Below are positions 34,383-48,180 of a stretch of DNA of 64,000 nucleotides, one piece after another. Source of the DNA: Primulina eburnea (Eukaryota > Streptophyta > Magnoliopsida > Lamiales > Gesneriaceae); assembly GCF_022965805.1 (NCBI RefSeq), contig NC_133116.1, positions 5,518,001 through 5,582,000 of the forward strand, read 5' to 3'. Each line of letters starts with the position of its first letter. Position 1 is the first letter of the stretch. Below the pieces are notes generated by a model. It searched no databases. It saw nothing but the letters and a program-made list of their open reading frames with translations, and was not told the origin of the DNA. The position numbers and the translations under genes were made by a program.

Positions 34383-36943
34383 TGCTTTTGAAAACATTTC
34401 AATCATAACATAAAAAAATAATGATAATATGCACACTAATACAAGATTTCTCATTGTTTTTTTGAAAATTTTGAATCCGACCCTTTTTTCCATTAGAGAA
34501 AATGATTTTGTAAATATACCGATCGTTTCCATTTTACTTATGCTTTCTATCACCTATCACCACCTTCTTAAAAGGGTCAATTTTTTTTTTTTTTTGAATA
34601 ATTCGATTTCATCGCGAAAAAAATGAGAAATTTAAATAAATAGAAGAATAACATTCCGATTTCTCATTTTAAATAAATAAATGAATAAGATTCCGATTTT
34701 TAATTTTCAATTAGCGTAGGAAAAAAAAAAGAAAAGAAAAAAGAAAGGCATAGTAATTTAAGTCCAAAACCTGCCAAAATTCTCATCTTATGTAATATAA
34801 TATAATTAAATCAACAGTTAAAGTGCTGAAAACAATGAATAATTAAGACATTAGGAGCAGGGCCCACAGAGGAGAGCCCCCCATGAAAAGCGGGCTGGCA
34901 CGCGTGTTCAGAAAATGGGGGCCCACAAATAAGCCCAGACCACGCATATCCATGCAGGCGTGGAAGTTCATGGCCCCTCCCCTCTCCTGCACTGTCGGGA
35001 ATTTATAGGGTTGTGCCGTACGCCGCTATTTTTATTCTCCCGCATGACTCTTTCATCAACTTTTTCCGAGAAATAATTTTTAAAATTCCCGGTAACAAAC
35101 ATCTCCAACTACATATTTTATTTATGTATAATAATATATAAATACATTAATGTTTTAAATTCGAGTAACACTGGAAATGTTTTTAAACATTTATACATCC
35201 TTAGTAAATTGACCGAATCCTCTTAACCCTGAATCCAGAAGTGGATCGACCATCGCCATCGGGAAATCATGTCCATTCGATCCAGAACGAACAGTTTCCG
35301 ATCAGTAGACGCTCTAAGCATTATTCGTTAATGAGTTGAGGTATAGTTATTCTTGATTATGAAGGAGAAGTGTAGATAATACCTTTTTTTTTTATCAAAA
35401 AGTAGTTGCAGAGTCAGAAATATGGCTCTGCTCGGACTAAAATTTTAAACTCTAGAATCTTTTAATATTTTAAATTGATTTATCCGTACTAATATCATAT
35501 TATATCAAAATTATATAAAATTTACATATAATTTTTTTGACCACCCGAACTAAAGCTCGAGTATACTTACATGTGGCTACGCTACTGTCTACAAGTACAT
35601 ATAAAAGAAGAAGAAAACATATACATAGACATAGGGATGGAATAGCTGAGAAAATAATGATGGGAACAGAAAAGAAAGGAATATTTAGGGGTTGGTGACA
35701 TGCAAATAAAAGGCACTGGCTTTCAGCATAATGCGTTACTGCTTGTTCCATTGTTCCCTCCCTAATTATATATTGGCACGTACGCATATCAAGGGGATTT
35801 ATAAATATTATTTTATCCTTGAGGTACGTGTAATGTTTTTTTTAAACGGATTAATAGAAAAGACCATAACTTTTTCATGACAAAGTTCTGCCATGCATGT
35901 TTTTCTATGGACACCATTAATATCCTGTCATTCTAGTTCTACTAGTTTTCACAAGAGTAAATTGAGAATACTAGCTAGTTGAAGGAGAATGTTCACATAT
36001 TTGAGAATCTATATACCACAATTCTGAGTTAGTAGCGTACGGGAATATTTGACCAATAATCAGAAGTTCGATTGTCACTCCCACACGTGTTAAAAGCATT
36101 CACGAGCTCATTAAAGATACCTGATTTTTATCAGTGCCTATGAACAACTCAAAGATTACGGTCCGAGCAATGTAGGACGTTTTATGAGTTTATTAATTGC
36201 ATTGTCCAAATTTCCAGGAAATGGATATCTTAACTATTACAGGAGGATTAAGCTAAATTTATATAAAAGAAAATTAGAAACTTTTTTTAAAAAAGAAATA
36301 TATGTCATTGATGGATATTATAGGTACCCCACCGGCATAAATCATAGAGAAAGAACAAAAATAAGTTGTGCGTGGACGTGAGGGCAACGTTCTTGTTGAG
36401 AATGAAACATGCAATGCAAAAGTGCAGCCCTGAAAAGAAGGGGAGACTTATAGAAAGTTGGCTCTCTTTGTGTTTGCTTTGAAATCATTTTAATTCCCAC
36501 TATGATCTACAAACTTAAGAAACGTACAAAAGTTATTCTATATTACTATGAGTGGGTTTGGTTGATGAAAATATTTTAATTTTTTTGTTCAGATCCAGAT
36601 ATTAGAAAAAAAATATATATATATATATATATACATATATATATAAACTAATCCGAAATAAGAAATGTGAATTGCCATCAAAGGCTTCTCCGATCCCTTT
36701 GTGTATATATTTCGACAATATACTGATATGGCACCAATAGAAAACATATCCCTCGCTTTCTCTTTAAGACTAGTCGGTATCATAAGATATTTACCCTCTT
36801 TTCCTGTAAAAAAAAAAAAGACGAATAATCAAGAATGCAGTAGTTTAATTATATCCATGATTGTAATTGGTAACAAATTTTGGTCCCACACATTATATTT
36901 ACCAAAAATGAATTTTTTGATGTTATAACTTGTATGTTTTTTT

Positions 36944-37200
36944 TTGGTCGTGTTTTTCGTCAATTTACAGTCTTAATCCATTAATTTTTATTTTTTTGTC
37001 TTATATTTTTAAATCGAAATGCTGACGTGACACCAAAAATGATGATATGTGTAACCGGAAATTGCTGACATGACTTTGAACATTGTTAACTTGTCTAATT
37101 TCCTTAAAACACTCTTGTTGAAATACTAAAATCGAAAAAAATACAAACTAATTGACTAAAAATGTACATTGACCGATGAAAATTGTACAAGTTATAGAAC
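36944..37200. repeat. GCTGACGTGACAC dispersed repeat, copy 1
   Basis: Pattern: a TTTAATCCATTAATTTTTAT-like left part, a core ATGCTGACGTGACACC with TTGCTGACATGAC, then an inverse-like right part (ACTAAAATCGAAAAAAATAC). Similar copies are seen near 37255, 40975, 48828 and 55720. Limits are approximate. Confidence 0.5.
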
Positions 37201-37254
37201 AAAAAATGTTTATTCTCCTATATATTTGTCTCTTAGAGGTTTTCATCATCTGAT

Positions 37255-37510
37255 TGTTAAATTTCAGTTTTAATCCGCTATATTTGCATTTTTTGTCATT
37301 TCGATCTTTTCTCTGATGAGACGCTAACATGACACCGACATGACATTTACGTGTGTAATGTCACATAAACATCCAAACAGAAAATGACTCAAATTATAAA
37401 AAAAATGAAAATCACAACACTGAAATCCGATTTCTTTAATATCAAAAATCAAAATTGCACATAAAAAACATATAAGACAAAAATTATAATTTACAAATAT
37501 ATGCATGATC
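37255..37510. repeat. GCTGACGTGACAC dispersed repeat, copy 2
   Basis: TTTTAATCCGCTATATTTGC, then ACGCTAACATGACACC and GACATGACATTTACG, then AAAAATCAAAATTGCAC. Adjacent to copy 1 and diverged. Confidence 0.45.
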
Positions 37511-38903
37511 CGTGTGAACTTTGTGCATTACACATTGATAGTTGCATGCCGGCACACCACATACCACATGCAATATTCTTTATTCTTTTTCTATCTTTCC
37601 TATTTTAAGAACTAAACACTGGCCAAGATAATATAATGTCCCAATTAAGCCCATAATTACTCATCTATACATCCCAAGCACTGCTTTACGCAACCATCAA
37701 TTATTCAGTAATGATAATCAACAAGTATATATATTTGTTCTCATTACAAATTTTTATTTTTCACAAGTGAATCCAATGAATACTTGAGACCTCCGTCACC
37801 CACACAATGAAAACGATACGTAAAATAAAGTCACGAAGATGATGATTATGTATTATTGTTGTGTATAAAGTTTATGAATAGCAAGAGGAAAGAATTTGCT
37901 GGGATCGCACTAAAAATAAATATGGAGGAGCTATGATGATGGCACTCATGATATCATCATGACGATAGATTAAATTAGGGGCCATCCCTTTCCCTTATTC
38001 CTATTGCTTTCAACTGTTGAAAAGTGAGAACCACTTTTTCTCCGATGCGCCCGAACATGCAAATTGCCCATTTAATGCAATAAATATCTCGTTTTGGCGG
38101 AAAAGGATCGTTTTGCGAAAGAAAGGATAATGAATTTCCTTTTAAAAGTATATTAGAGAGTAGATTGCAGATCGAATCAATGCATCCCTCATTAATTCAA
38201 ACACAAACAGATGATGATGAAAAAGTGACTCTATATATATAATAAAGCATCCCATGCATGCATCTACGCTCCTCTCATCATTATTCGTGCCATATGTTTG
38301 TGCTCTGTGCCACGTATACACGACGGAGGAATCTTATTTGCCCGAAGATTTGAAAAAAAAAAATTGTGATGATTTGATTGTAACTCAATTCAAAAAATTA
38401 TTTTATGAGAGAAAATTGTTTAAGTCCATCTATATAACTTCTAATATTTAATTTAGTCGATGTGAGACATTTTATACATTATTTTAGGTACAAAATTGAA
38501 TAAATGGAGCGTAGAGTTTTTAAGATATTATCGAGTGTCACATAGTGCAATCCAACATTAAAGGGTGAACTTGAGGTCTGATATACCATGTTATTTTCAG
38601 ACTTATATCTAACTCAACTCTAAAAGTTAGCTCAAACGAGATAATTGTCCATGTCTAAATATACAACTCTGAAGGATTTAATCTGGTCCATTTGAAATAT
38701 CTAAAAATTTGTTTGTTTGTTCTTGTGGAACATGCTTGATCTTTTGTTTACTTTTCATCCTTGGTTGGGCGGAGTGGTGATACGATGCTCTAAACATATC
38801 AACAATACTTCGACATCGTGCTACAAGGATTTTTCCAATATTTACGGTCAAATTGTATTTAAGTGGATGGATCCCAAATTACGTACAACATGAAACATAT
38901 TTG

Positions 38904-39867
38904 TGAATTGTGATACCCCGTCCAAGAGTGAACGGGGTTCCAATATATATGAGGCTATACAGTTGAAAAATTCTTAAAAGATTTTAATAGGTACGTACTA
39001 CTAATATCAAGAAGGCAAAAACTTGTGTGAGACGGTCTCACGAGTCGTATTTTGTGAGACGAATCTCTTATTTGTGTCATTCATGAAAAAATATTACTTT
39101 GTGAATATCGGTAGGATTGACACGTCTCACAGATAAAGATTCGTGAGAGCGTCTCACAAGAAACCTACTTTATCAAGAAAGTGCATTTCCTTTTCGAGAG
39201 ATCATCACATAAGAATTTCAAAGTCCAGCGTGCTTGACTTGAGTTAATTTTGGGATGTATGACTCTTTGAGAAGCTTCTCAGGGTGCATGTAAGTGTGAA
39301 CATAAACTTGCTGTAAAGACTTGTGTTGGTACAACAGAGAGAATCATTGAATCTGGGTCTTTACAGAGTGTCATCAGAGATGGCTGTCGGTAGAAATACC
39401 GGGAAATAAGTTCTATGAAGGGCCAGTGCTACGTGACGTGAGAGCCACCTCTTAAACTTATAGCAAAGTGCTACTTGAACTAGAGTCACTTTTTGAATCT
39501 GCGTGAGCCACATCTAGATTCTCGGTACTGGTAAATTGATGAGATAGCCGCGACGAGGATGTCGCGTTATAAAGGAGAGGTGATTGTTATACCACGTCCA
39601 AGAATGAACGAGATTCCAAGACTGTGCAGATATGCAAATATATAGTTGAAAAAAACATAAAAGATGATATGTACTATTCATATCAAGAATATGCATATTC
39701 TATTCGAGAACTCATCATATAAGAATTTCAAAGTTAAGCGTGCTCGACTCGAAACAATTCTGAGATAGATGACCCCCGAGAAGTTTCTTAATAAGTGAGG
39801 ATATAAATACACTAGAAAATACTCATCTTGATACGACGAAAATAGTCGTCGAATATATAACATTACA
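38904..39867 (+). mobile_element. TRIM-like non-autonomous LTR retrotransposon
   Basis: Two direct LTRs: 38904-39365 (about 295 bp after removing a nested MITE and its duplication) and 39581-39867 (287 bp). They share TGATACCCCGTCCAAGAGTG / TTATACCACGTCCAAGAATG, CATAAGAATTTCAAAGT and AGCGTGCT(C/T)GACT. The 5' LTR ends TCTTTACA and is followed by GAGTGTCATCAGAG, close to the initiator-tRNA-Met primer site (TGGTATCAGAG). AAAGGAGAGG, a polypurine tract, abuts the 3' LTR. The roughly 215-bp interior has no coding capacity. The LTRs have diverged substantially, so the element is old. Confidence 0.85.
39014..39170 (+). mobile_element. GTCTCAC-type MITE nested in the TRIM 5' LTR, 157 bp
   Basis: Starts GGCAAAAACTTGTGTGAGAC and ends AGAAACCTACTT. 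It has a perfect 9-bp target duplication TATCAAGAA (39005-39013 and 39171-39179). It lacks part of the centre (AAAAAATATTACTTTGTGAA joins two consensus parts). It is absent from the 3' LTR. Confidence 0.92.
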
Positions 39868-42325
39868 ACAATTATCTACTCAACATGCGGTAGGATCAAT
39901 GTACCGCAAATATTAAGTACTTGCAGTTCTAAAAAAAAATGGACTAAACCTTTTCTGAAACACTTGGTTACATTATAGAAACCTCCAATAAAGTATCCGT
40001 CAGTCAATTGGCACCCATATGTTAAGGGCTACCTGTCTGTACCAATAAAAAAATAATACATACATATTATACAGAACAATTTCTATTGGGGTGGAATCAG
40101 TTCAATAGGCTTTTCAGGTAGATAGCTCACGCTCTGCTGCCCCCTCCCCTCCAAATTACCATTCATATTCTCCATGCACACATACTGACACACACATGCT
40201 TGTTAGGCGTCGCAAGATGTTCATAAGAAAATCTTGTCGAATGCCATATTGGCGGTCTTTTGACACACACTTTTTGGTTTTGTGAAATATGTAACATTAA
40301 ATGATTCCACGATATTTATGTAAGCATCTTCACGAAACATCCTCTCAAATTTGAGATCTTCGTATCAGATAAGTTATAATTTATAAACGTGATTATTTAT
40401 ATATGTTACATACGTTAATAATTACAAATATAATTGTGGTATCTGAATATTATAATTTATATATTTGGTTATTGCTGAGGGACAATCGACAGTTAAATCA
40501 AGTGTAGAATGTGGGAGTACCCGGGGGTGGGTAGCACATGTAATTACTAAACTATAAAATTAGATCGAATGCCATATATACAATACATGGCCACGTCGCT
40601 AGATATATAATATTATTTTGTTTATGGGAAACATAATCATGCATGCCAAACCCTCCATTTATTTCTTTATAATTATTCATTATAATCTACTCAATTATAT
40701 GTATTTGACATTAATTATATGTTGATTAATTAATGTTTTCTAGCCAGCCTTAATTTCATTGACGCTAGCTCTTGATTAACATGATTTAATTTATCGTTTT
40801 ATATATCGCAATATTAATTGGCATGAGGATATCGAAAAGCATACCAGGAGCTTCATCTACGACATACATCGTGAGCTATGATTCTTTTCATATATAGAGA
40901 ATTTAATTATATTATGAATTGAAAGCAAACTAATTATTCCCAGAATCCAGAATTTTACTGGGATATGATCTATATATTAAGTTTTCAATGTTTTGTTTTC
41001 GTATAGTAACTTTTAATTTTCGACTATATTGATTCAATCGCTGATGTGACAATAAACAATACATCGACTTCCGATGTCACATCAGCATTCCCACGAAATA
41101 GATTTGAAAAAAAAAAATTAAAATTATTAGAACGAATCAAAATTTGAAAACTTAATAGATCAAAACCGGAAAAAGGAGAACCAGTACACCAAAAAAGTTT
41201 TTTTTCGGGAAAAAAAAATTTGCTAGTTGGATAGGCGGGGTAAACACAAACCTAAGTTTGAGCTAATTATTCTTTAACATTGGTCAAACTTATTTTAGGA
41301 CATGACATCATGATACGTGAGATTGGTCGAAAGCTGGCATATCAAGACTTTCATGCATTTCGTCAAAGCATCAGAACTTGATAAAATTGAATAGACAGCA
41401 TATTTTGGTATTCATGAATAGAAATTAAATAGCCATTTTTAAGACGTGATACCTTATAATCAAATCTGACTAGCTAGGGTCCCATATATATGATTTCCTT
41501 CACCATGAGATATTTGTACTAATTTTGATGAGGCTTCGTATCTATAATATATTTGTATAAATATTTCTGTATTTACTGCCCTTTATTTAATCCGATGATT
41601 GTAAAATGGTCATACGTGTTTCTTCAATTGTCCAATACATTTCATCACATGAAAAAATCGACGTACGTGGTTTCCCTTGTAGCCAGCCATTGGATCAAAT
41701 GTTAGAGTAATGGAACATAGATTTCCTAATTGGTGTCCTCTGCATTATGATAAACGTTACTTTCTAATCTTTTGAGCTCCAATTTTCATATATGCAAACC
41801 GTTAAAGTTTGAGAAAATTAGTCACTTTTTTTGTAAAAAGAAAGAACACAAAATAGACCTAACATTAATATCAAGAAAACTATATATCTTCACAGACGGA
41901 AACAAATAAATATATTTTAATTTGATACATGGCCTCCTCTAATTCCCAAAACTTATAAATTGATTTGTTCCCAGCTAGAAATGTATTTAAGACTAATGAA
42001 AATCACTCCACATTTAATTTAGTAATTAGCATCTCTACTTCTGTCATTTTCCTGACGATGTAACTTGATTTAAGGCGACATACATTTATGGGGAATTTGG
42101 GATGTATACAAATTCTAAAAGAATAATGTGTAGTTAATTCCAAGTATCCGATGAGCCAAAAGACCCTAAAAAGGACCTTTTGTGATATCCAAAAAGAAAG
42201 TAGCTTGAATTGTAAATTTTTGTTCTTGGAAATGGCCCTAAAAGTTTGAGCCCTCCCCTCCACCTTCGTTGAAAAGTGGGTACGTGTATTCTACCTTATC
42301 AATCAAGACAACAGGTTTAAAAAAC

Positions 42326-42377
<52 letters not shown>

Positions 42378-42826
42378 CACCTAGCTATGTGTGTATGTGT
42401 GTATTATATATATATTCTTATGATATTACAGCAATATAAAATATAATTTAAACGACTGACCACCATATATCTACCTCTCCGACTACTTCGTAATCCATCA
42501 AAACAAAGAGATGGTTTTGGCAAGTTTTGTTCCTTTCTTGTATCTATAGTCCACTGATTCTTTTTCCCACCATACACAACTGCAAAAATAATTCATATAA
42601 TATGTATATATAGACATTGATAAATAACTATTTGGTCAATGGGTATATTCAACCGATTTGATTCCCCAGCACTATGCACCAATCGTTCATGGAAATAACA
42701 GATCTCTATTTCCAAATCACGAGGAAGACGTTGAGAAGCAGATCCCTCCCATTTAATGGCTTGTTCTGAAATCAAGAACCTTGAATCTCTTCCGTTTGGG
42801 ATTTGGTGGTTTCTGGGGTTGTCGAG
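39868..42826. other. Intergenic, upstream of the LAX2-like gene
   Basis: No gene recognised. Contains a GCTGACGTGACAC-type repeat copy at about 40975-41185 and a (TA)n run at about 42330-42373. The last few hundred bases are the presumed promoter and leader of the LAX2-like gene. Confidence 0.45.
40975..41185. repeat. GCTGACGTGACAC dispersed repeat, copy 3
   Basis: Has ATCGCTGATGTGACAATAAA, then its inverse TTCCGATGTCACATCAGCAT. The outer parts are GTAACTTTTAATTTTCG and CAAAATTTGAAAACTTAATA. The central inverted pair TGATGTGAC / GTCACATCA suggests a foldback structure. Confidence 0.5.
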
Positions 42827-45800
42827 ATGACCATGTTTTCGGCTGAAAAACGGGGGTTTTCTTACTGTTATGGCGGTGACGGCTACGCTGACGGTTTCAG
42901 TGCTATGAACCAGCTACAGGCTTATGATCATAATCATTGCAATAATATTGAAGCTTGCGTAGGATCTGATCCATCTGTGATGGCGGAGGAAGAATCAAGA
43001 ATTGACGACGAAGGTACTGTAGGGTCAAGCTCGAAGGATACTGCCAAAGAAGAAAGAGACCACAGGGGGTGGCTGCGGCTCGGTATCGGTAGCCATGGTC
43101 ATGAAACCAAGCAAGATGAAGATCAAACTCGGCCACAAAGGAGAGAGCCAGGCCCGATCGAGCTCGAGCTTATGCCTAGCAACAGTAGTACCAGTTATAG
43201 TAATATTCCAATTACTAGTATTCCACCACAATCACAAAATATCAGACTGCCTGAATTTAGAACCCCAAGGACATTGATGAATTTCGGAAGTGGCGCAGGG
43301 TTTAATCTCTTGCAAAACACAGGGAACTCTAGCAGTTCAAATTTGCCTCAACAATACCAAGAAACAAACACATGGACAAATAGGAATTTCCCCATCAATA
43401 CAGCAGCAGCTTCAATTTCTATTTTGTCTTCGTCTCCTAGTTTACCACAGCCTCCTTTAATGCCGTTGGGGTCCTACGTTTCCCGGCCATTTCAACAATA
43501 TACCGGAGCACCCGGCGGAGTAGATATAACTCGGAGGCCAGTTATAGATTTCAGAGTTATTCAACCTCCCAGGAGACCATCTTCTGGTTTATGGCTCATG
43601 CTACAAGCGTCTCAAAACCAGTAAGTGATCAAATACACCCTAAAGTGTAATACAGTTTATAGAAAACACATAAGGATTCTACATTTTAGTTTTCTTGATC
43701 TTACTAATTTTATTCGGACCGTGAACTTTTTAATGTCGCCTCGGATTTTATTTTTGGGTTGCAGAGAAAGAGAACCATTTTTACCGCAGCTATCCAAGAG
43801 CTACTTGAGAATCAGGTAATTGACTGCATACTTCTAGTTCGTAATTTCTTTTCTTAACCTATTTCATTGAACACCATACTCAGTCCTTGGTCTAGATAAG
43901 CACTTTTCATTTGTTTGATTATTGTTTGGTCTCATTTAGGGATGGCAGAATGACAATTCGACTGGTTATTAAATATCTGATTATCAAGCTAAGACTCGAA
44001 AGCGAAACCGAGGTATGTAAATTCATCTGTTATCTGTAATACAATTAATCTTCCTCTTTTTTTTTCCTTCCAAATTATAAACACACTATCGATAATTTCT
44101 CGGGCTGGTGATACTCAATTATTCTCTAGTAGACCTAGCGGAAACGCGAAAGAAACGGAAGAAGACAATCAACTGATTAATCCCATTATTGAAGAAATGG
44201 TTGGTAAAAGAAACATGATGGTAACAGCAGAACTATAAAAACTTCCTTGAGCAATATATATAACTTAAGAAAACTTGAGATAACAACACAAGTAGGTACG
44301 ATGTATATTTCTAGGTAGCCATCTTAAGTAGGATATCTTTTTGTCTTATTAGCTTAAGCCATCGTACTTAATTATGGATAAAACATGGTTTTGGTCTTAT
44401 TCAGGAAATGATTTGGTTATTATGCGTTTTATAGATGTTGTTTATAGTTAGTTATTGGTAGAAGAAAAGGGATTAAGGTTTAGGGTTAATGCAACGAGAC
44501 GTGCTACCTTAATATTTAATATCAACCTACAAAATGTGGGATTTAATGAATGTTACAATCAAAACTATATAGAATTAAGGAGATACTATATTATAAGAAT
44601 TTTTTAGAGAAAATTAAGCAATCCATGTTACATTCTCAATTCCCTTAATTGTGACTTGTACGTACCAATAAAAAAACATTCGATGAACTATTCGAAAATT
44701 CTTCCACCTAAGAATACCCCAACAAAAAATTAAAACATCAATCACATTGTACTAATATTCTTTGCAGTATTTTTATAATCTTACTGGTTTGTTTAACTTG
44801 TCCTGCAATTAAGACAACTAATTATTTACAAATAATATATATTAATGACCGCTTAAAACGTTAGATGCTGATTAAAAAATAAATCTCTTCCAAGCTTTAT
44901 ATACTTGGAATTAAAGTATTAATTATTTGTGCATGGTACATTTGGATTGAGAAGTTTGAAAATGTCAGAGAGCAAAGAATACATTAAGGAAAACATGTTT
45001 TGATTTGTCTGTTTTGAAGAAAATGTAATAAAGAAAAAGGTCCAATGTATATATTAAATGGATTATTGCTGGCTTACGTTAGTCTAATGAATTTTCTTGA
45101 TATACATCTGTACTTAGATATTTATAGATAGTGTAATTCTGATTATATATAATTTTCTTGAAATTTTAAAGGAGAATTAATTTATCAGTCATTTTCTTTA
45201 TTCTTTCATGTACTAGATCGTTAATGTGGGAATTTAATATGATAATGTATTAGAATATTTTGTCAACCAAAATAGTTTAATATTCCAACTCTTCATATGC
45301 TAAAATAAATATATATTAGGTTATTTATCCTACCTAGAATTTCTCATTTTCTCCATATATAGTTGTCGAATTAAATTAAATGCTTAAAGTCTTCGAATCA
45401 TTCCCTTCAATGTCGTATACAATATGTTCCATAATTAAATAATTATTGGAAAGATAATCTGAAATAAATAGAACATGTATATCAACTCCAATCGCCTGCC
45501 AAGAATCGTGGCATGGTCAACGACTACAACATTCTATTTGTTTCCTCTTAATCCAATGCTCCAAATGAATGGACGTAATAATCTATTTATTTTAGTTAGG
45601 TGGAGTGATTTGTTATAATTAGGTATCGAATCCGAACTCTCGACTCAATTTTGAGAGTTTGATATCAGATGAATTATAAACTATACCCACAAAATTCATT
45701 TCTGTTACGTCATAATACTATAAGGTCAACTCTTTCAGTAAATTTATTTTTATGATTGGGATATATGCTTGATCATTCTCCCTATCAACCATAAAATACA

Positions 45801-45844
45801 TAAATTAATGTATGTATATAATATTAAGAGTCAGACATAATTAC

Positions 45845-45895
<51 letters not shown>

Positions 45896-46083
45896 CAATA
45901 AAAATTGTCTGCCGTCACAATTTTATAAATTAATAGTTCATTACATGGTTACGTGAACGTCAACCTCCCAAAGATACATGAAAAAAATTAGCTAGCTTGT
46001 TCATAAAAATATTCAATCTAGTTTAATTAGAACCCTTATGGTTCCATGCCATTCAACCATTTGATCAATTATTTCTTTAATTA

Positions 46084-46161
<78 letters not shown>

Positions 46162-47380
46162 ATGATTTTTTAAAAAAAAAAAAAGGTAGCATGAAACAAA
46201 ACTGGCCAATGATTGAGATTATGAGTGGGCAGAGATATGATTATAGTATGTCACTTTTCAAAATTTGCATGTTAAATTGGGATTCTGATATTAATCTTCT
46301 TTTGGTTTCTATAATTGTATATTCTCTAGTTCACACTAATCATGTAATTGATGTCCATTAAAAAAGTAAATTAGATTGTCTTTTTTCCAGCTAATTAATA
46401 TATATCTGCATGCGTTACGGTTTGATATCGTCATGCTTTCGAAGGTTTCAACTCAATAAATTGTAGGCCCTTAATTGTCTTTTTCTACGTTTTTGTGCTA
46501 TAAAAGAGAGATCAAATGGTGCACTTCCATGCTAAAAAAAGTGGTCATTTTCTTGACTCAGCGTAAAAACGATGTCCATGTGTTACTAAGATGTGTGTAA
46601 TGTCATTTCAGTAGTTTCGTGGGAAAAAATGAATGAAATTATCAAAAATAAAAGATACATTGCTATAAGATTAAATTAGACCGCATAGATTATCAATATT
46701 ACAAAGAAGCAACCAATAAAGATCGAAATTACTAATTTCGGTATTATTAGTTTTTTGAATAATCTCCTTTTTTTATCCGTTCTAGCTTTCCGGTATTTGA
46801 TCTAGTAATTTTTCTTCTTCTTGTTTTTTTTTTCTCCATTTTTTTATTCGGCGTATATTTTTCTTTTCTTCTTTTGCGGGTTTATATATGAAGGATATTG
46901 GGTAAACACGCGGGCATAATCCAAAGCGCGCGTTACTAGAAAAAGGGTCGAAAATGTCTTACGTTGGAGGATTAGAAAGCAACATTGCATGGTAGATAAT
47001 GCATTGCAGAATCATTTCGTGTAGATAAACAAGAGGCAAACACGTACAAAAGTAATAATTAATTAGATAATTATTATATTAGTGAAATTGTGTGTGGAAT
47101 GGAATGTCAATTCCTCATAATTAATAATTCCTATGTAAGTTAATTACTTGATGCCTGGCCAGTTATATAAAATTATAATTATTATGATAATTATAATCGA
47201 GAATCGTTGAAGAAATAGAATGTCAACTTGGAGGGGTATTTTTTTAATAAAAAAAATTAATTTGAGTTTCTGAGTGAATAATATATATTAATTCAATGTG
47301 CACTAAATAATTGTTGGTTGTTAATAATTTTTTTGTCGATTACGTTCATCACTAAGAGATATGTATGTATAGGTCTACAT

Positions 47381-47415
<35 letters not shown>

Positions 47416-48180
47416 AATTATGTATATATAATATATATTAGGATAATAATAAAATGAAGTCTGAAGTATACTGATTTAGGCTTATGTGCAAAGTCTGAAT
47501 GGGGCCCGCAATTAAATTAAAATGATTAAAGAGAGGAGAAGTTTTCAATCGTGTGATGGGCGGCTTCTTTGGTTGGATTAATTGATTAAATGTTAAACTT
47601 GGATATTTTTAATTTATTATTAGAAGATTCATTGTGTTTAGACGTTAATTAAATAAATTAACCTTGATTAACGAATCTATTTAAATTTTCTCCTACTTTT
47701 AAGTCGAGTTAATTTAAGAATACCATAATTATTCTTAAAGTTAATCATTATAATTAAAGTTAATCATTATAATTAAATGTACATGAATCATTTCAATATC
47801 TCGTGTGTTTGAATGTAATCCTAATTAAAGTTGGTATGCGATGCATCGATTATTAATTAATTCCTTAATTTGTTTGCATGAGCCCAAGACAAAATGAAAT
47901 CATGCACAATTATTCCAATTATATATATATATATATATTAGGATTGGTATCTTTTAGTACTTAAAATGTCTCCATGATCTTTAGTTTTATCTTAATATAT
48001 GGTTGATTACAGATAGAGTTGACATGTAAAGGGCAGCAGCTTCAAACTTTCTTGACAGTGCAACATGTGAGAGATAACATATGGAGTAATCCAAGAGATT
48101 TGATCACCTTGGTTCCCAATTCCTCCACCACTGATCACATTATGGTTCTTCACTATGCTAGGGCTGCACGCGGCGTCTGA
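42827..48180 (+). CDS. LAX PANICLE 2-like (BARREN STALK2-like) nuclear protein
   Basis: Four exons (42827-43620, 43765-43815, 43940-44012, 48013-48180) encode 361 residues. The first exon gives a low-complexity N-terminal region with WLRLGIGSHG and an EAR-like IELELMP. The conserved C-terminal ubiquitin-like RAWUL region starts at about residue 250: SSGLWLMLQASQNQ, REPFLPQLSKSYLRIRDGRM, TIRLVIKYLIIKLRLESETE. It is completed by the last exon, IELTCKGQQLQTFLTVQHVR, DNIW and HIMVLHYARA. In rice LAX2 and maize BA2, nuclear proteins of this type work with the bHLH factor LAX1/BA1 to make axillary meristems. The last intron is 4,000 bp and contains (TAA)n and (TA)n arrays. Without the distant exon the protein would look truncated, but the join at GAG|ATA restores the family sequence exactly. 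The ATG at 42827 is preceded by an in-frame region lacking another ATG. Confidence 0.9.
44013..48012. other. 4-kb last intron of the LAX2-like gene
   Basis: AT-rich. Holds (TAA)n at about 45846-45894, (TA)n at 46088-46159 and a shorter (TA)n at about 47388-47414. No open frame in it is recognised as a gene on either strand. Confidence 0.7.
46088..46159. repeat. (TA)n microsatellite in the LAX2-like intron
   Basis: About 36 uninterrupted TA units. Confidence 0.97.

Larger units (their letters stand above)
34383..38903. other. Long gene-free interval
   Basis: No gene found on either strand over about 4.5 kb. A locally GC-richer stretch lies at about 34850-35030 (GGGCCCACAGAGGAGAGCCC, GGCACGCGTG). 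A (TA)n run lies near 36611-36645. Two copies of a dispersed foldback-type repeat lie at about 36944-37200 and 37255-37510 and are listed separately. Confidence 0.45.

Noticed and set aside
35500..35787. 95-residue hydrophobic minus-strand frame
   Set aside because: Composition is membrane-like, but there is no known motif, splice context or homologue that I can name.
36380..36500. Possible microRNA precursor in the gene-free interval
   Set aside because: I compared it by eye with common conserved plant miRNAs and found no match or convincing foldback arm. A folding program and small-RNA data would be needed.
44140..44160. Candidate last exon of the LAX2-like gene after CTCTAG at about 44136
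   Set aside because: It gives an immediate in-frame stop and no family sequence. The exon at 48013 completes the domain instead.
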